Source: Streptomyces catenulae | Lineage (GTDB): Bacteria > Actinomycetota > Actinomycetes > Streptomycetales > Streptomycetaceae | Length of the DNA: 37,551 nt | Reading direction: 5' to 3' | Assembly: GCF_000718015.1 (NCBI RefSeq) | Contig: NZ_JODY01000048.1 | Location: 1-37,551 of the forward strand | Shown: piece after piece, positions 1 through 8,651 of the stretch | Numbering within the stretch: position 1 is the first letter of the stretch | Layout of the letters: every line of letters starts with the position of its first letter | The notes under the pieces: generated by a model | Told to the model about the DNA's origin: nothing | Seen by the model: only the letters and a program-made list of their open reading frames with translations | Databases searched by the model: none | Translations under genes and position numbers: made by a program

Positions 1-63
1 ACCCCCGACACCGCCCCCACCACCGGCCACCCCCGGCCCCGACCCACGGAGGCCGCGGCATGA
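1..63 (+). CDS. 3' end of an upstream gene, probably an ABC transporter ATP-binding subunit (partial)
   Basis: The frame starting at base 1 is open to a TGA at 61-63, giving a Pro/Thr-rich C-terminal tail that ends in RPTEAAA. The stop overlaps the ATG of the permease at 60 as ATGA, the usual sign of translational coupling. No domain is visible in 20 residues. The ATPase identity is inferred only from the following permease/ATPase/permease order, in which an ATP-binding gene would be expected first. Confidence 0.5.
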   Translation, partial: TPDTAPTTGHPRPRPTEAAA

Positions 64-974
64 GCGAGCCGCAGCACACCACGACGGCCCCGCAGCCACC
101 GGCCGGGGCATCCCTCCACAACATCGGCTACCGCCACTACGACGGCCCCCGCCTCGGCCGCGCCTACGCCCGCCGCTCCCTCTTCGTCCAGAGCCTGCGC
201 GGCGCCTACGGACTCGGCCGCTCCGCCAAGTCCAAGGTGCTGCCGATGCTCCTGCTCGGCGTGATGTGCCTGCCCGCCGGAATCATGGTCGCGGTCACCG
301 TCGTCACCAAGGCCCACAGCCTCCCCCTCGACTACAGCCGCTACGCGATCTACCTCCAGGCCGTCATCGGCCTCTACCTCGCGGCCCAGGCACCCCAGTC
401 CGTCTCCCGCGACCTGCGCTTCCGCTCCGTACCGCTCTACTTCTCCCGCCCCATCGAGCGCATCGACTACGTCACCGCGAAGTTCGCCGCGCTCGCCGCC
501 GCGCTCTTCCTCCTCACCGCCACCCCGCTGGTGATCCTCTACGCCGGGGCGCTCCTCGCGAAGCTCGACTTCGCCGACCAGACCGAGGGATTCGCCCAGG
601 GCCTGCTCACCGTCGCCCTCCTCGCCCTCCTCTTCGCCGGGATCGGCCTGGTCATCGCCGCCGCCACGCCCCGCCGCGGCTTCGGAGTCGCCGCCGTCAT
701 CGCCGCCCTCACCCTCCCCTACGGGGCGGTCAGCGCCCTCCAGGGCATCGCCTTCGTCCAGGGCCACGAATCCGCCGTCGGCTGGCTCGGCCTCTTCTCC
801 CCGATCACCCTGATCGACGGCGTCCAGGCCACCTTCCTCGGCGGCACCACCTCCTTCCCGCAGTCGCTCGCCCCCACCACCGCCGCGGGCGGCCTCTACC
901 TCCTCGTCTCGCTGGCCACCGTCGCCGCCTCGTTCGCGCTGCTCATGCGCCGCTACCGCAAGGCCGGCCTGTGA
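60..974 (+). CDS. ABC-2 type transporter permease
   Basis: This 304-residue integral membrane protein is probably the channel subunit of an ABC exporter. A cytoplasmic N-terminus of about 55 residues carries the motif GYRHYDGPRLGR (about 23-34), which I associate with streptomycete ABC permeases of this type. About six hydrophobic segments follow, near 60-82, 98-115, 141-163, 181-202, 208-228 and 277-296, with a short basic C-terminal tail. The start is supported by GGAGG at about 47-51 and by ATGA overlap with the preceding frame. It is followed after 55 bases by the ATPase at 1030 and then by a second permease, so the three probably form one operon. The substrate cannot be read from the sequence. 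Confidence 0.85.
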   Translation: MSEPQHTTTAPQPPAGASLHNIGYRHYDGPRLGRAYARRSLFVQSLRGAYGLGRSAKSKVLPMLLLGVMCLPAGIMVAVTVVTKAHSLPLDYSRYAIYLQAVIGLYLAAQAPQSVSRDLRFRSVPLYFSRPIERIDYVTAKFAALAAALFLLTATPLVILYAGALLAKLDFADQTEGFAQGLLTVALLALLFAGIGLVIAAATPRRGFGVAAVIAALTLPYGAVSALQGIAFVQGHESAVGWLGLFSPITLIDGVQATFLGGTTSFPQSLAPTTAAGGLYLLVSLATVAASFALLMRRYRKAGL

Positions 975-1029
975 ACCGCCCCGCCGACCCCGCCCACCCC
1001 GCCATCCGCACCGACGAGGAGCCGCGCCC

Positions 1030-1941
1030 GTGAGCACCCTCCGCATCGACCACGTCTCCCGCTGGTTCGGCAACGTCGTCGCCGTCAACGACATCACCAT
1101 GACCATCGGCCCCGGAGTCACCGGCCTCCTCGGCCCCAACGGCGCCGGGAAATCCACCCTCATCAACATGATGGGCGGCTTCCTCGCCCCCTCCCACGGC
1201 ACCGTCACCCTCGACGGCGACCCCGTCTGGCGCAACGCCCGCAGCTACCGCGACCTCGGCATCGTCCCCGAACGCGAAGCCATGTACGACGTCCTCACCG
1301 GCCGCGAATTCGTCCTCGCCAACGCCGAACTCCACGGTCTGGGCCGCACCGAGGCCGCCGCCGCCCTCGCCACCGTCGACATGACGTACGCCCAGGACCG
1401 CAAGATCGCCACGTACAGCAAAGGCATGCGCCAGCGCGTCAAGATGGCCTCCGCGCTCGTCCACGACCCCGCGGTGCTGCTCCTCGACGAACCATTCAAC
1501 GGTATGGACCCGCGCCAGCGCATGCACCTCATGGAGCTCCTGCGTCACATGGGCGACGAGGGCCGCACCGTCCTCTTCTCCTCCCACATCCTCGAAGAGG
1601 TCGAACAACTCGCCACCCATATCGAGGTCGTGGTCGCCGGACGCCACGCCGCCTCCGGCGACTTCCGCAAGATCCGCCGTCTGATGACGGACCGCCCGCA
1701 CCGCTACCTCGTCCGCTCCGACAACGACCGCGCCCTCGCCGCAGCCCTCATCGCCGACCCCTCCACCGCGGGCATCCAGGTCGACCACGCCGAAGGCGCC
1801 CTCCACATCCAGGCCGTCGACTTCACCCGCTTCACCGCCCTGCTGCCCCGCGTCGCCCACGACCAGGGCATCCGCCTCCTCACGGTCACCCCCTCCGACG
1901 AATCCCTGGAATCCGTCTTCTCCTACCTCGTCACGGCCTGA
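1030..1941 (+). CDS. ABC transporter ATP-binding protein
   Basis: This 303-residue cytoplasmic ATPase would power the adjacent permeases. Visible motifs are Walker A GPNGAGKST (35-43), a variant signature YSKGMRQR (129-136, in place of LSGGQ), Walker B VLLLDEP (149-155) and the switch histidine in SSH (186). The domain arrangement is that of the CcmA/NatA/NosF class of ABC-2 exporter ATPases. About 80 residues after the nucleotide-binding domain form the C-terminal extension common in drug, heme or sodium export ATPases. The start is GTG with GAGGAG upstream at about 1015-1020. The gene lies 55 bases after one permease and 53 bases before another. The substrate is unknown. Confidence 0.93.
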   Translation: MSTLRIDHVSRWFGNVVAVNDITMTIGPGVTGLLGPNGAGKSTLINMMGGFLAPSHGTVTLDGDPVWRNARSYRDLGIVPEREAMYDVLTGREFVLANAELHGLGRTEAAAALATVDMTYAQDRKIATYSKGMRQRVKMASALVHDPAVLLLDEPFNGMDPRQRMHLMELLRHMGDEGRTVLFSSHILEEVEQLATHIEVVVAGRHAASGDFRKIRRLMTDRPHRYLVRSDNDRALAAALIADPSTAGIQVDHAEGALHIQAVDFTRFTALLPRVAHDQGIRLLTVTPSDESLESVFSYLVTA

Positions 1942-1994
1942 CCCGCCCCGACCCGGCCCGCAGCGCCCCCGCCCGCCCCGGAAGGAACCCGCAC

Positions 1995-2762
1995 ATGTCC
2001 ACCACCAGCCCACCCACCCCCGCCGCGCCCCTGCCGCCCGCCCTCTTCCACCCCACCGTCGCCCGCCTCACCTACCGCACCCTCCTCGGCAGCCGACGCG
2101 CCCTGATCCTCTTCGCCCTGCCCGCCCTGCTCCTCGTCATCGCCGTCGCCGTCCGCGCCCTCACCGGCGCCGACGACACCACCGCCCAGCAGATCCTCGG
2201 CGGATTCGCCCTCGCCACCCTCGTCCCCTTGATCGGCGTCATCGCCGGAACCGGCGCCATCGGCCCGGAGATCGACGACGGCTCCGTCGTCTACCTCCTC
2301 GCCAAACCCGTCCGCCGCAGCACCATCGTCCTCACCAAACTCACCGTCGCCTCCGGCGTCACCCTCCTCTTCTCCGCCGTCCCCGTCCTCGTCGCCGGTT
2401 ACGTCCTCAACGGCAACAGCCAGCAGATCGCCGTCGCCTACGCCACCGCCGCGGCCGTCGCCTCGATCGCCTACGCCGCCGTCTTCCTGCTCCTCGGCAC
2501 GATCACCCGCCACGCCGTCGTCATCGGCCTGGTCTACGCCCTCGTCTGGGAATCCCTCTTCGGCAGCCTCGTCCCCGGCGCCCGCACCCTCAGCATCCAG
2601 CAGTGGGCCCTCGCCGTCGGTGGCCGTCTCGCCCCCGACTCCACCGTCACCTCCGCCGTCGGCCTCCCCACCGCCGTGATCCTCCTCATCGCCGCCACCG
2701 CCGCCGCCACCTGGTACGCCACCCGCCGCCTCCGCGCCCTCACCCTCGCCGGGGAGGAGTGA
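1995..2762 (+). CDS. ABC-2 type transporter permease (second)
   Basis: This 255-residue polytopic membrane protein is the last gene of the ABC cluster. A Pro-rich N-terminus of about 20 residues is followed by hydrophobic segments near 38-55, 74-95, 108-132, 146-170, 173-195 and 225-245, typical of NosY/ABC-2 permeases. The motif IGPEIDDGSVVYLLAKPVRR (about 89-108) resembles the conserved cytoplasmic coupling region ('E...GT...LLskPv') of ABC-2 permeases. GGAAGGA at about 1980-1986 precedes the ATG. It probably pairs with the ATPase at 1030. Cargo is not identifiable. Confidence 0.85.
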   Translation: MSTTSPPTPAAPLPPALFHPTVARLTYRTLLGSRRALILFALPALLLVIAVAVRALTGADDTTAQQILGGFALATLVPLIGVIAGTGAIGPEIDDGSVVYLLAKPVRRSTIVLTKLTVASGVTLLFSAVPVLVAGYVLNGNSQQIAVAYATAAAVASIAYAAVFLLLGTITRHAVVIGLVYALVWESLFGSLVPGARTLSIQQWALAVGGRLAPDSTVTSAVGLPTAVILLIAATAAATWYATRRLRALTLAGEE

Positions 2763-2826
2763 CTACCGCCGGATGAGGCCGGGGCAGGCGCCCTCGCCCC
2801 CTACGGGCCCTCCGTAAGGTGACCGC

Positions 2827-3606
2827 GTGACGCCCCCGACGCCCTCCCCGACACCGCCCGCGCCCACCGCGGCTCCGGCCACCACCCCGCTGATCACCAC
2901 CGAGACCCTGCACCACCCCGGCGCCCCCGGCACACCCACGACCCTCCCGGCGCTCCTCTGGCGGGCCGGACCGGGCTGGCGGATGATCTCCAGCGCCGTG
3001 CTCGGCGGCGGCATCGGCGAGCGCCACTGGTTCCTCAACGCCCAGGTCCCCCACGGCTACACCCGTCGCGACCCGCACCGGCACCTCGCCGAGATAGCCG
3101 CCCCGGCCCTCGCCACGCCGCCCGCGTGCCCCTCGGCCCCGCTCCCGCCCGGCGTCGGGCTGATGACCGCCGCCGACATCCTCGCCACCGCCGCGCACAC
3201 CACCGAGGACGGCGCGGAAGCCCTGGTCACCGCCGGTGTCGGCGTCTCCGGTTGGGCCGCCGTCCCAGCCTCGCACACCGTGCCCCACCCCGGACCCGGC
3301 ACGATCAACATCCTCGTCGCGCTTCCGGTGCCCCTCACCGACGCGGCCCTCGTCAACGCCGTCGCCACCGCCACCGAAGCCAAGGTCCAGGCGCTCCACG
3401 ACAACGGCTACGACGCCTCCGGCACCCCGACCGACGCGGTCTGCGTCGCCGCCCGCACCCCGGGAGACGCCGCCCCCGCCGAACACTTCGCCGGTCCCCG
3501 CTCCCGCTGGGGCGCCCGCCTCGCCCGCGCCGTCCACCGCGCCACCCACGAAGCCGTCGCCCACGACGCCCGCCTCCGCACGACACCACCGGAACCGGGC
3601 TCCTGA
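2827..3606 (+). CDS. cbiZ: Adenosylcobinamide amidohydrolase (CbiZ-like)
   Basis: This 259-residue cytoplasmic enzyme belongs to the CbiZ family, which hydrolyses the aminopropanol side chain of adenosylcobinamide to give adenosylcobyric acid for corrinoid salvage. The family signature is visible as GTINILVALP (158-167), the helix TATEAKVQALHDNGYDASGT (181-200) and PTDAVCVAAR (201-210). The segment RMISSAVLGGGIGERHWFLN (52-71) matches the family's N-terminal core. The first 25 residues are Pro/Thr-rich and probably disordered. The start is GTG, preceded by AAGGTGA at 2815-2821. It lies 64 bases after the ABC cluster and could share its transcript, but nothing shows that the transporter carries corrinoids. 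Confidence 0.85.
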   Translation: MTPPTPSPTPPAPTAAPATTPLITTETLHHPGAPGTPTTLPALLWRAGPGWRMISSAVLGGGIGERHWFLNAQVPHGYTRRDPHRHLAEIAAPALATPPACPSAPLPPGVGLMTAADILATAAHTTEDGAEALVTAGVGVSGWAAVPASHTVPHPGPGTINILVALPVPLTDAALVNAVATATEAKVQALHDNGYDASGTPTDAVCVAARTPGDAAPAEHFAGPRSRWGARLARAVHRATHEAVAHDARLRTTPPEPGS

Positions 3607-3900
3607 CCGGCGGCGACCGGAGCCGGACCGCCGACGCATCGCCGCCCCGCCCAGCCCCCGTACGGGGAGAGCCCGTTCCACCCTTCCGGGACCAGCCGTT
3701 CCACCCGTAAGGGACGCCCCCGTTCCACCCTGGGCACAAGCCATTCCACCCGTAAGGGAGTTGCCACCGGCCGTGGGGGAGCTGGCCCCGCACCCCTCCC
3801 TGTACGGGGCGAGGCCCCACGCCCCCGCGAACCCCCGAACGCCGGGCGGGGCGGCGCCTCCCGGCCACCGCCCCGCTCACTCTGTGTCCCCCGATGCCGG
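3607..3900. repeat. Intergenic region with four imperfect copies of a GTTCCACCC element
   Basis: This 294-base gap lies between the converging cbiZ (+) and MFS (-) genes. CGTTCCACCC occurs at 3674-3683, 3697-3706 and 3721-3730, with CATTCCACCC at 3742-3751, a period of 21 to 24 bases. Copies two and four continue identically into CGTAAGGGA. The perfect palindrome CCCCGTACGGGG precedes the array at 3656-3667. No coding sequence is supported here. Confidence 0.7.
3772..3821 (+). terminator. Compound hairpin, probable terminator between converging genes
   Basis: Outer arms CGTGGGG (3772-3778) and CCCCACG (3815-3821) enclose inner arms GCCCCG (3785-3790) and CGGGGC (3805-3810). There is no U-tract, as is common in Streptomyces. 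Its position between the ends of cbiZ and the MFS gene suits termination from either side. Confidence 0.45.
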
Positions 3901-5214
3901 TTACGCCGCCGGGGCTCCGATCCGCCGGTCCCGGCCCGCGCCCATGCCCAGCAGCGCCAGCCCCGCGCACACCACCAGCATCAGCACCAGCGGCACACTC
4001 CACCCACCGGTCACCTGGTGCACCGCACCCAGCGCCAACGGGCCGACCGCCGCCAGCAGATACCCACCGGTCTGCGCCATCCCCGACACCCGGGCCGCGG
4101 TGTGCGCATCCCCGGACCGCAGCACCATCATCGTCAGCGCCAGCCCCAGCGCACCGCCCTGACCGAGGCCCAGCAGCACCGCCCACAGCCACGCCCCCGC
4201 GACCGGCGTCACCAGCAGTCCCACGACACCGCACGCCATCAGCGCCGACACCATCACGCCCAGCAGCCGTTGCTGACGCATCCGTCCCGCCAGCATCGGC
4301 ACCACGAACGAGCCCGCCATCTGCACCAACGTGCTGAACGCGAAGATCAGCCCGGCCTTGCCCTTGCCCATCCCGTGATCCGTGAAGATCGTCGGCATCC
4401 AGGCGATCATCACGTACGCGATCAGCGACTGCGACCCCATGAACAGCGTCACCTGCCACGCCAGCGCCGACCGGTTCAGCCGCGGCCCGTCCTCGACGGC
4501 GTGCGCCGGACGCGCCGCCGCCTCGCCGTGGTGCGTACCCCTACGGGACATCACCGCCTGCGGCACCCAGACCAGCGCCGCCACCCCCGCCAGCAACGCC
4601 CACGAGACCAGCGCCCCCTGCCAGCTGCCGAGCGCCTCCTCCAGCGGCACCGCGGTCGCCGCCGACACCGTCGCGCCCAGCACCATCGCGGTCGTGTAGA
4701 GCCCGGTCATCCCGGCGGCCTTCTCCGGGAAGTCCCGCTTGATCAGCCCCGGCATCAACACGTTGAGCAGGGCTATCGCGGTCCCCACCACCGCACACCC
4801 GGCGAACAGCGCCACGACCGGCGGCGCGACCCGCAGCACGATGCCGCCGCACAGCAGCACCAACGCCCCGCACAGCACCGTCTCCGTACCCCACCGACGC
4901 GCCAGCTTCGGCGCGACGATCGACCCCAGCCCCATGAACACCAGCGGAATCGCCGTCACCAGACTGGTCGCCGTCGCCGCCAGCCCGAAGTGGCGACCGA
5001 TCTCGGCGAGCAGCGGCGACATCCCCGCCAGCGCCGCCCGCATGTTCAACGACGCCAGCACGATCCCGGCCAGCAACAGCGCCGGATGCGTCCGCAACTG
5101 CCGCCGCGCCGCGACGACCTGCGGCGCCGCCGTCAGATCCTCCTCGGCATCGATCAAAGGAGCCTCGGACAACGGAGCCTCGGACAACGGGGCCTCGGTT
5201 CTGCTACCGGACAT
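3901..5214 (-). CDS. MFS transporter, CynX/NimT type
   Basis: This 437-residue, 12-segment permease resembles the CynX/NimT (cyanate or 2-nitroimidazole) branch of the major facilitator superfamily. After a hydrophilic N-terminus come LLLAGIVLASLNMRAALAGM and LLAEIGRHFGLAATATSLVT, characteristic of this branch. A longer hydrophilic loop separates the two six-helix halves. I chose the ATG at 5214 (MSGSRTEAP), with GGTGAGG a few bases upstream; the frame is open further upstream but that part has no family character. The N-terminus repeats SEAPL because of a 15-base tandem repeat in the DNA (about 5160-5200). The GntR gene upstream on the same strand probably controls it. Substrate unknown. Confidence 0.87.
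   Translation of the reverse strand: MSGSRTEAPLSEAPLSEAPLIDAEEDLTAAPQVVAARRQLRTHPALLLAGIVLASLNMRAALAGMSPLLAEIGRHFGLAATATSLVTAIPLVFMGLGSIVAPKLARRWGTETVLCGALVLLCGGIVLRVAPPVVALFAGCAVVGTAIALLNVLMPGLIKRDFPEKAAGMTGLYTTAMVLGATVSAATAVPLEEALGSWQGALVSWALLAGVAALVWVPQAVMSRRGTHHGEAAARPAHAVEDGPRLNRSALAWQVTLFMGSQSLIAYVMIAWMPTIFTDHGMGKGKAGLIFAFSTLVQMAGSFVVPMLAGRMRQQRLLGVMVSALMACGVVGLLVTPVAGAWLWAVLLGLGQGGALGLALTMMVLRSGDAHTAARVSGMAQTGGYLLAAVGPLALGAVHQVTGGWSVPLVLMLVVCAGLALLGMGAGRDRRIGAPAA
5160..5200. repeat. 15-base tandem repeat inside the MFS gene 5' end
   Basis: The unit AGCCTCGGACAACGG is present in two exact copies followed by a degenerate third. It encodes SEAPL on the minus strand. The copies are in frame, so changes in number would lengthen or shorten the cytoplasmic tail without a frameshift. 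Confidence 0.75.
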
Positions 5215-5571
5215 GCGTACACACCTCACCAATCGGAACTCGAAGAAATGGGGGACTGAGAAAGGAAGGTGAGCCCCCGAAGGGACACCCACGGCAACCC
5301 CCGACGAACGGAGGACGACAACGGCGCCACCCAGGGCCCGACGGAGCCCGCCCGGCGACCACGCCACGCTCAGCGGCGGCACGCCGCACCCAGGCCGAAC
5401 CCGCCCCGACGCCCCGTCACAACCACCGCGAGCACCACCACGAAGGGCACCGCGACGACGTCATACCGACACCACGAACGGCTTCACGAGGAACGGCCTC
5501 ACGAGGACGGCCTCACGAGGAACGCCCCGAGCGGCCCCACCGACCGACGCCCGGACCGCCCCGCCGCCGCG
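5215..5571. other. Intergenic region between GntR and MFS genes, with a three-copy 15-base repeat
   Basis: This is 357 bases without a supported gene. GAACGGCTTCACGAG (5476-5490), GAACGGCCTCACGAG (5491-5505) and GACGGCCTCACGAG (5506-5519) form a tandem array. It lies downstream of the regulator gene and upstream of the transporter it probably controls, so it could be regulatory or just repeat-prone DNA. No terminator hairpin was recognised. Confidence 0.55.
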
Positions 5572-6282
5572 TCACCGCCCGTCGAGCAGCGTCTCCACGG
5601 CACGTTTCGGCTTGTCCAGCAGCGCCCGGGTCGCCCGCTCCGCCGCCTCCGGGTCGCCGGAGGCGATGGCCGTCATGACCGCATGGTGATCGCCGTGCAC
5701 GATCTTCGGGATCGCCTGGTCGTCCAACGCCGTGACCAGCGCCTCCCGCACCGAGCTACTGAACCAGCCGTACGTCGCCGTCAGCGCGGCGTTGTGCGCC
5801 GCCTCGACCACCGCCCGGTGGAACGCGACGTCATGATCCGCGTGCAGCTCCAGATTGCCGTGCACGGGCTGCCCGTCCGCCCCCTCCAGATGCGCCTGGG
5901 CGTCGAGCGCCGCCTGCATCCGCTCCAGGTCGGCGGGCTCATGGCGGACCGCAGCCAGCCGCGCGGCCTCCGCCTCCAGCGCGATCCGGACCTCCAGCAC
6001 GTCCCGGATCCCGGCCCGCTGCACCCCGCGCATGACCGCGCCCGGGTCGGTGGCGGACACCACGAACGTCCCCTCACCCTGCCGGGACCGCAGCATCCCG
6101 GCATGGACCAGGACCCGCACCGCCTCCCGCACGGTGTTCCGGCCGACCTCCAGCTGCTCGGCGAGCGCGTGCTCGGTGGGGATCCGCTCCCCGACCTTCC
6201 ACTCCCCGGCGACGAGCTGCGCCCGCAGGGCCTCGACGACCGTATCCACCAAAGACCGCCGCCCCGCCGCCTGCAGCCCCAT
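5572..6282 (-). CDS. GntR-family transcriptional regulator, FadR subfamily
   Basis: This 236-residue DNA-binding protein has an N-terminal winged helix (about 10-75) with the GntR signature ERIPTEHALAEQLEVGRNTV and EAVRVLVHAGMLRSRQGEGT. An all-helical FCD ligand-binding domain follows (about 90-230), including the metal-site-like ELHADHDVAFHRAVVEAAHN and the late histidine in GDHHAVMTAI. FCD regulators usually sense small carboxylic acids. It lies upstream of the MFS gene on the same strand with a 357-base gap, a common regulator/transporter arrangement. Its promoter region contains the direct repeat TGTATGA/TGTAGGA (about 6326-6342 on the minus strand), a possible operator half-site pair. 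The inducer is unknown. Confidence 0.92.
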   Translation of the reverse strand: MGLQAAGRRSLVDTVVEALRAQLVAGEWKVGERIPTEHALAEQLEVGRNTVREAVRVLVHAGMLRSRQGEGTFVVSATDPGAVMRGVQRAGIRDVLEVRIALEAEAARLAAVRHEPADLERMQAALDAQAHLEGADGQPVHGNLELHADHDVAFHRAVVEAAHNAALTATYGWFSSSVREALVTALDDQAIPKIVHGDHHAVMTAIASGDPEAAERATRALLDKPKRAVETLLDGR

Positions 6283-6396
6283 CCGTCCTCACACGCCCTC
6301 TCTGCCCGGTTGCCCAGTCATCCTACAACTCATACATTCACCGTACACGGACCGTCCAAGGGGTGAGCACGCGGTCCCCGGAGGCCCGTGGGCACA

Positions 6397-6456
6397 AGCC
6401 CGGACCTACGCCCCAGAAGCCCGGCCTACGTCCCCAAAGCTCGGCCTACGTCCCCG
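6397..6456. repeat. Three-copy 20-base tandem repeat downstream of the HAD gene
   Basis: Three near-identical units start at 6397, 6417 and 6437. The second reads AAGCCCGGCCTACGTCCCCA and the others differ at one to three positions. The array lies between the diverging GntR promoter and the terminator of the serS-HAD operon. No reading frame is supported. Confidence 0.7.
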
Positions 6457-6473
6457 ACCCCGAAAACCCGAAG

Positions 6474-6497
6474 GGGGCGGCGAAAATTCGCCGCCCC
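6474..6497 (-). terminator. Terminator of the serS-HAD operon
   Basis: Perfect 11-base arms GGGGCGGCGAA (6474-6484) and TTCGCCGCCCC (6487-6497) are separated by two bases, so about four bases would be in the loop. It begins 29 bases past the HAD stop codon. On the minus strand it is followed by CTTCGGGTTTTCGGG, which gives a short U-rich tail. Confidence 0.75.
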
Positions 6498-6525
6498 ACC
6501 GAGAAGCACCGCTGAGAACCGCTTC

Positions 6526-7359
6526 CTACAACTCCCCGTACAACCGCTCCAGCACCACCGCGATCCCGTCGTCCTCGTTCGACGTGGTGATCTCGTCGGC
6601 GACGGCCTTGAGTTCGGGGTGGGCGTTGCCCATGGCGACGCCGTGGGCGGCCCAGCCGAACATGGTGAGGTCGTTGGGCATGTCGCCGAAGGCGATGGTG
6701 GAGTCGGCCTTGGCGCCCAGGCGGCGGGCGGCCAGGGAGAGGCCGGTGACCTTGGACAGGCCGAGGGGGAGCAGTTCGACGATGCCCGGCCCGGAGACCG
6801 TCACACCGACGAGATCACCGGCGGTGGCGCGGGCGACCTCCGCCAACGCGTCGTCGTCCAGCGTGGGGTGCTGGAGGTAGACCTTGTTGACCGCGGCGGT
6901 CCACAGCTCGGCGTGGTCGTCGACGGGGAGGGCCGGGAGCGGGCCCTCCTTGTGCCGGTAGCCGGGGCCGATCAGCACTTCGCCCTCGAGACCGTCGCGG
7001 CTGACGGCCAGCCGCAGCGGGCCGGTCTCCGTCTCGATCTTGGCGAGGGCGAGCGCGGCTAGCTGTCGGTCGAGGGTGACGGAGGTCAGCAGGCGCTGCT
7101 CCCCCGCGTGGTAGACCTGCGAACCCTGCCCGCAGACCGCGATGCCCCGGTAGTCGAGCGCTTCGAGTATGTGGCGGGTCCAGGGCACCGCGCGGCCGGT
7201 CACCACGATGTGCGCGGCGCCCGCCGCGGTGGCCGTGGCGAGGGCCGCGCGGGTGCGGGCGGAGATCGTTCCGTCCTCCCGCAGCAGCGTCCCGTCGAGG
7301 TCCGTCGCGATGAGCCGGTAGGGCAGGGCAGGCGTGGTGGCCGGTCCGGAGGAGGTCAC
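6526..7359 (-). CDS. HAD-superfamily hydrolase, Cof type (IIB)
   Basis: This 277-residue cytoplasmic phosphatase belongs to the Cof/YidA subfamily. Motif I is DLDGT (20-24) with nucleophile Asp20. Motif II is VVTGR, the motif III lysine is in SKVTGLS, and motif IV is [12 protein letters not shown]; the C2B cap lies between motifs II and III. Family members dephosphorylate sugar phosphates, FMN or similar metabolites, and the substrate is not evident here. The start is a GTG at 7359 whose GTGA includes the serS stop (overlap 7356-7359), so translation is coupled. The frame is open further upstream inside serS, but that part is low-complexity Arg/Pro sequence and was excluded. Confidence 0.9.
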   Translation of the reverse strand: MTSSGPATTPALPYRLIATDLDGTLLREDGTISARTRAALATATAAGAAHIVVTGRAVPWTRHILEALDYRGIAVCGQGSQVYHAGEQRLLTSVTLDRQLAALALAKIETETGPLRLAVSRDGLEGEVLIGPGYRHKEGPLPALPVDDHAELWTAAVNKVYLQHPTLDDDALAEVARATAGDLVGVTVSGPGIVELLPLGLSKVTGLSLAARRLGAKADSTIAFGDMPNDLTMFGWAAHGVAMGNAHPELKAVADEITTSNEDDGIAVVLERLYGEL

Positions 7360-8645
7360 TTGGCGGCGGGCTCCAGGATCTCGCGGCCGCCGAGGTACGG
7401 GCGGAGCATGGCCGGGACGCGCACGGAACCGTCGGCCTGCTGGTGGTTCTCGAAGATCGCGACGATGGTGCGGGGGACGGCGCAGAGCGTGCCGTTGAGC
7501 GTCGCGAGCGGCTGGACCTTCGGCTTGCCGTCGACGGTCTCCCGCATCCGGACCGAGAGCCGACGGGCCTGGAACTCGTTGCAGTTCGAGGCGGAGGTCA
7601 GCTCGCGGTACTTGCCCTGGGTCGGGATCCACGCCTCGCAGTCGAACTTGCGCGACGCGGAGGCGCCGAGGTCACCGGTGGCGACATCGATGACCTGGAA
7701 CGGCAGCTCCAGGCCGGTCAGCCACTGCTTCTCCCAGTCGAGGAGGCGGCGGTGCTCGTCCTCGGCGTCGTCGGGCGTGACGTACGAGAACATCTCGACC
7801 TTGTCGAACTGGTGGACGCGGAAGATGCCGCGGGTGTCCTTGCCGTAGGTGCCGGCCTCGCGGCGGAAGCAGGGCGAGAACCCGGCGTAGCGCAGCGGCA
7901 GCTGGTTCGCCTCGATGATCTCGTCCATGTGGTACGCGGCGAGGGGGACCTCGGAGGTGCCGACCAGGTAGTAGTCGTCCTTCTCCAGGTGGTAGACGTT
8001 CTCGGCGGCCTGGCCGAGGAAGCCGGTGCCCTCCATGGCGCGGGGGCGGACCAGCGCGGGGGTGAGCATCGGGGTGAAACCGGCGGCGGTGGCCTGCGCG
8101 ATGGCGGCGTTGACCAGGGCCAGCTCCAGCAGGGCGCCGATGCCGGTGAGGTAGTAGAAGCGCGAGCCGGAGACCTTGGCGCCGCGTTCGACGTCGATGG
8201 CGCCGAGGAGTTCGCCGATCTCCAGGTGGTCCTTGGGCTCGAAGCCCTCGGCGGCGAAGTCGCGGATGGTGCCGTGGGTCTCCAGGAGGGTGAAGTCCTC
8301 CTCGCCGCCTACGGGAACGTCGGGGTGGACGAGGTTGCCGAGCTTCTGGAGGAGGGCGTGGGCCTCTTCCTTGGCCTCGTCCTGGGCGGCGTCGGCCGCC
8401 TTGACGGCGGCGGCGAGTTCGCCGGCCTTCTTCAGCAGCACGGCCTTCTCGTCACCGGCGGCCTTGGGGATCAGCTTGCCGAGCGCCTTCTGCTCGGCGC
8501 GCAGTTCATCGAAGCGGACGCTGGACGACCTGCGCCGCTCGTCGGCGGAGAGAAGTGCGTCGACGAGTGCGACGTCCTCTCCACGGGCGCGCTGGGAGGC
8601 GCGCACACGGTCGGGGTCCTCACGGAGCAGGCGAAGGTCAATCAC
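7356..8645 (-). CDS. serS: Seryl-tRNA synthetase
   Basis: This 429-residue class II aminoacyl-tRNA synthetase charges tRNA-Ser and tRNA-Sec with serine. Residues 1-110 form the coiled-coil arm that grips the tRNA long variable arm. The catalytic core includes the TSE serine-binding loop ([10 protein letters not shown]), motif 2 [20 protein letters not shown] and motif 3 near [10 protein letters not shown]. Length and ends fit the family. The start is GTG (GTG ATT GAC CTT) with GGGAGG directly abutting it, which is too close for a normal ribosome binding site. A TAGCCT hexamer six bases upstream suggests a leaderless mRNA. The gene is first in an operon with the HAD hydrolase. Confidence 0.97.
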   Translation of the reverse strand: MIDLRLLREDPDRVRASQRARGEDVALVDALLSADERRRSSSVRFDELRAEQKALGKLIPKAAGDEKAVLLKKAGELAAAVKAADAAQDEAKEEAHALLQKLGNLVHPDVPVGGEEDFTLLETHGTIRDFAAEGFEPKDHLEIGELLGAIDVERGAKVSGSRFYYLTGIGALLELALVNAAIAQATAAGFTPMLTPALVRPRAMEGTGFLGQAAENVYHLEKDDYYLVGTSEVPLAAYHMDEIIEANQLPLRYAGFSPCFRREAGTYGKDTRGIFRVHQFDKVEMFSYVTPDDAEDEHRRLLDWEKQWLTGLELPFQVIDVATGDLGASASRKFDCEAWIPTQGKYRELTSASNCNEFQARRLSVRMRETVDGKPKVQPLATLNGTLCAVPRTIVAIFENHQQADGSVRVPAMLRPYLGGREILEPAAK

Positions 8646-8651
8646 CCTCCC

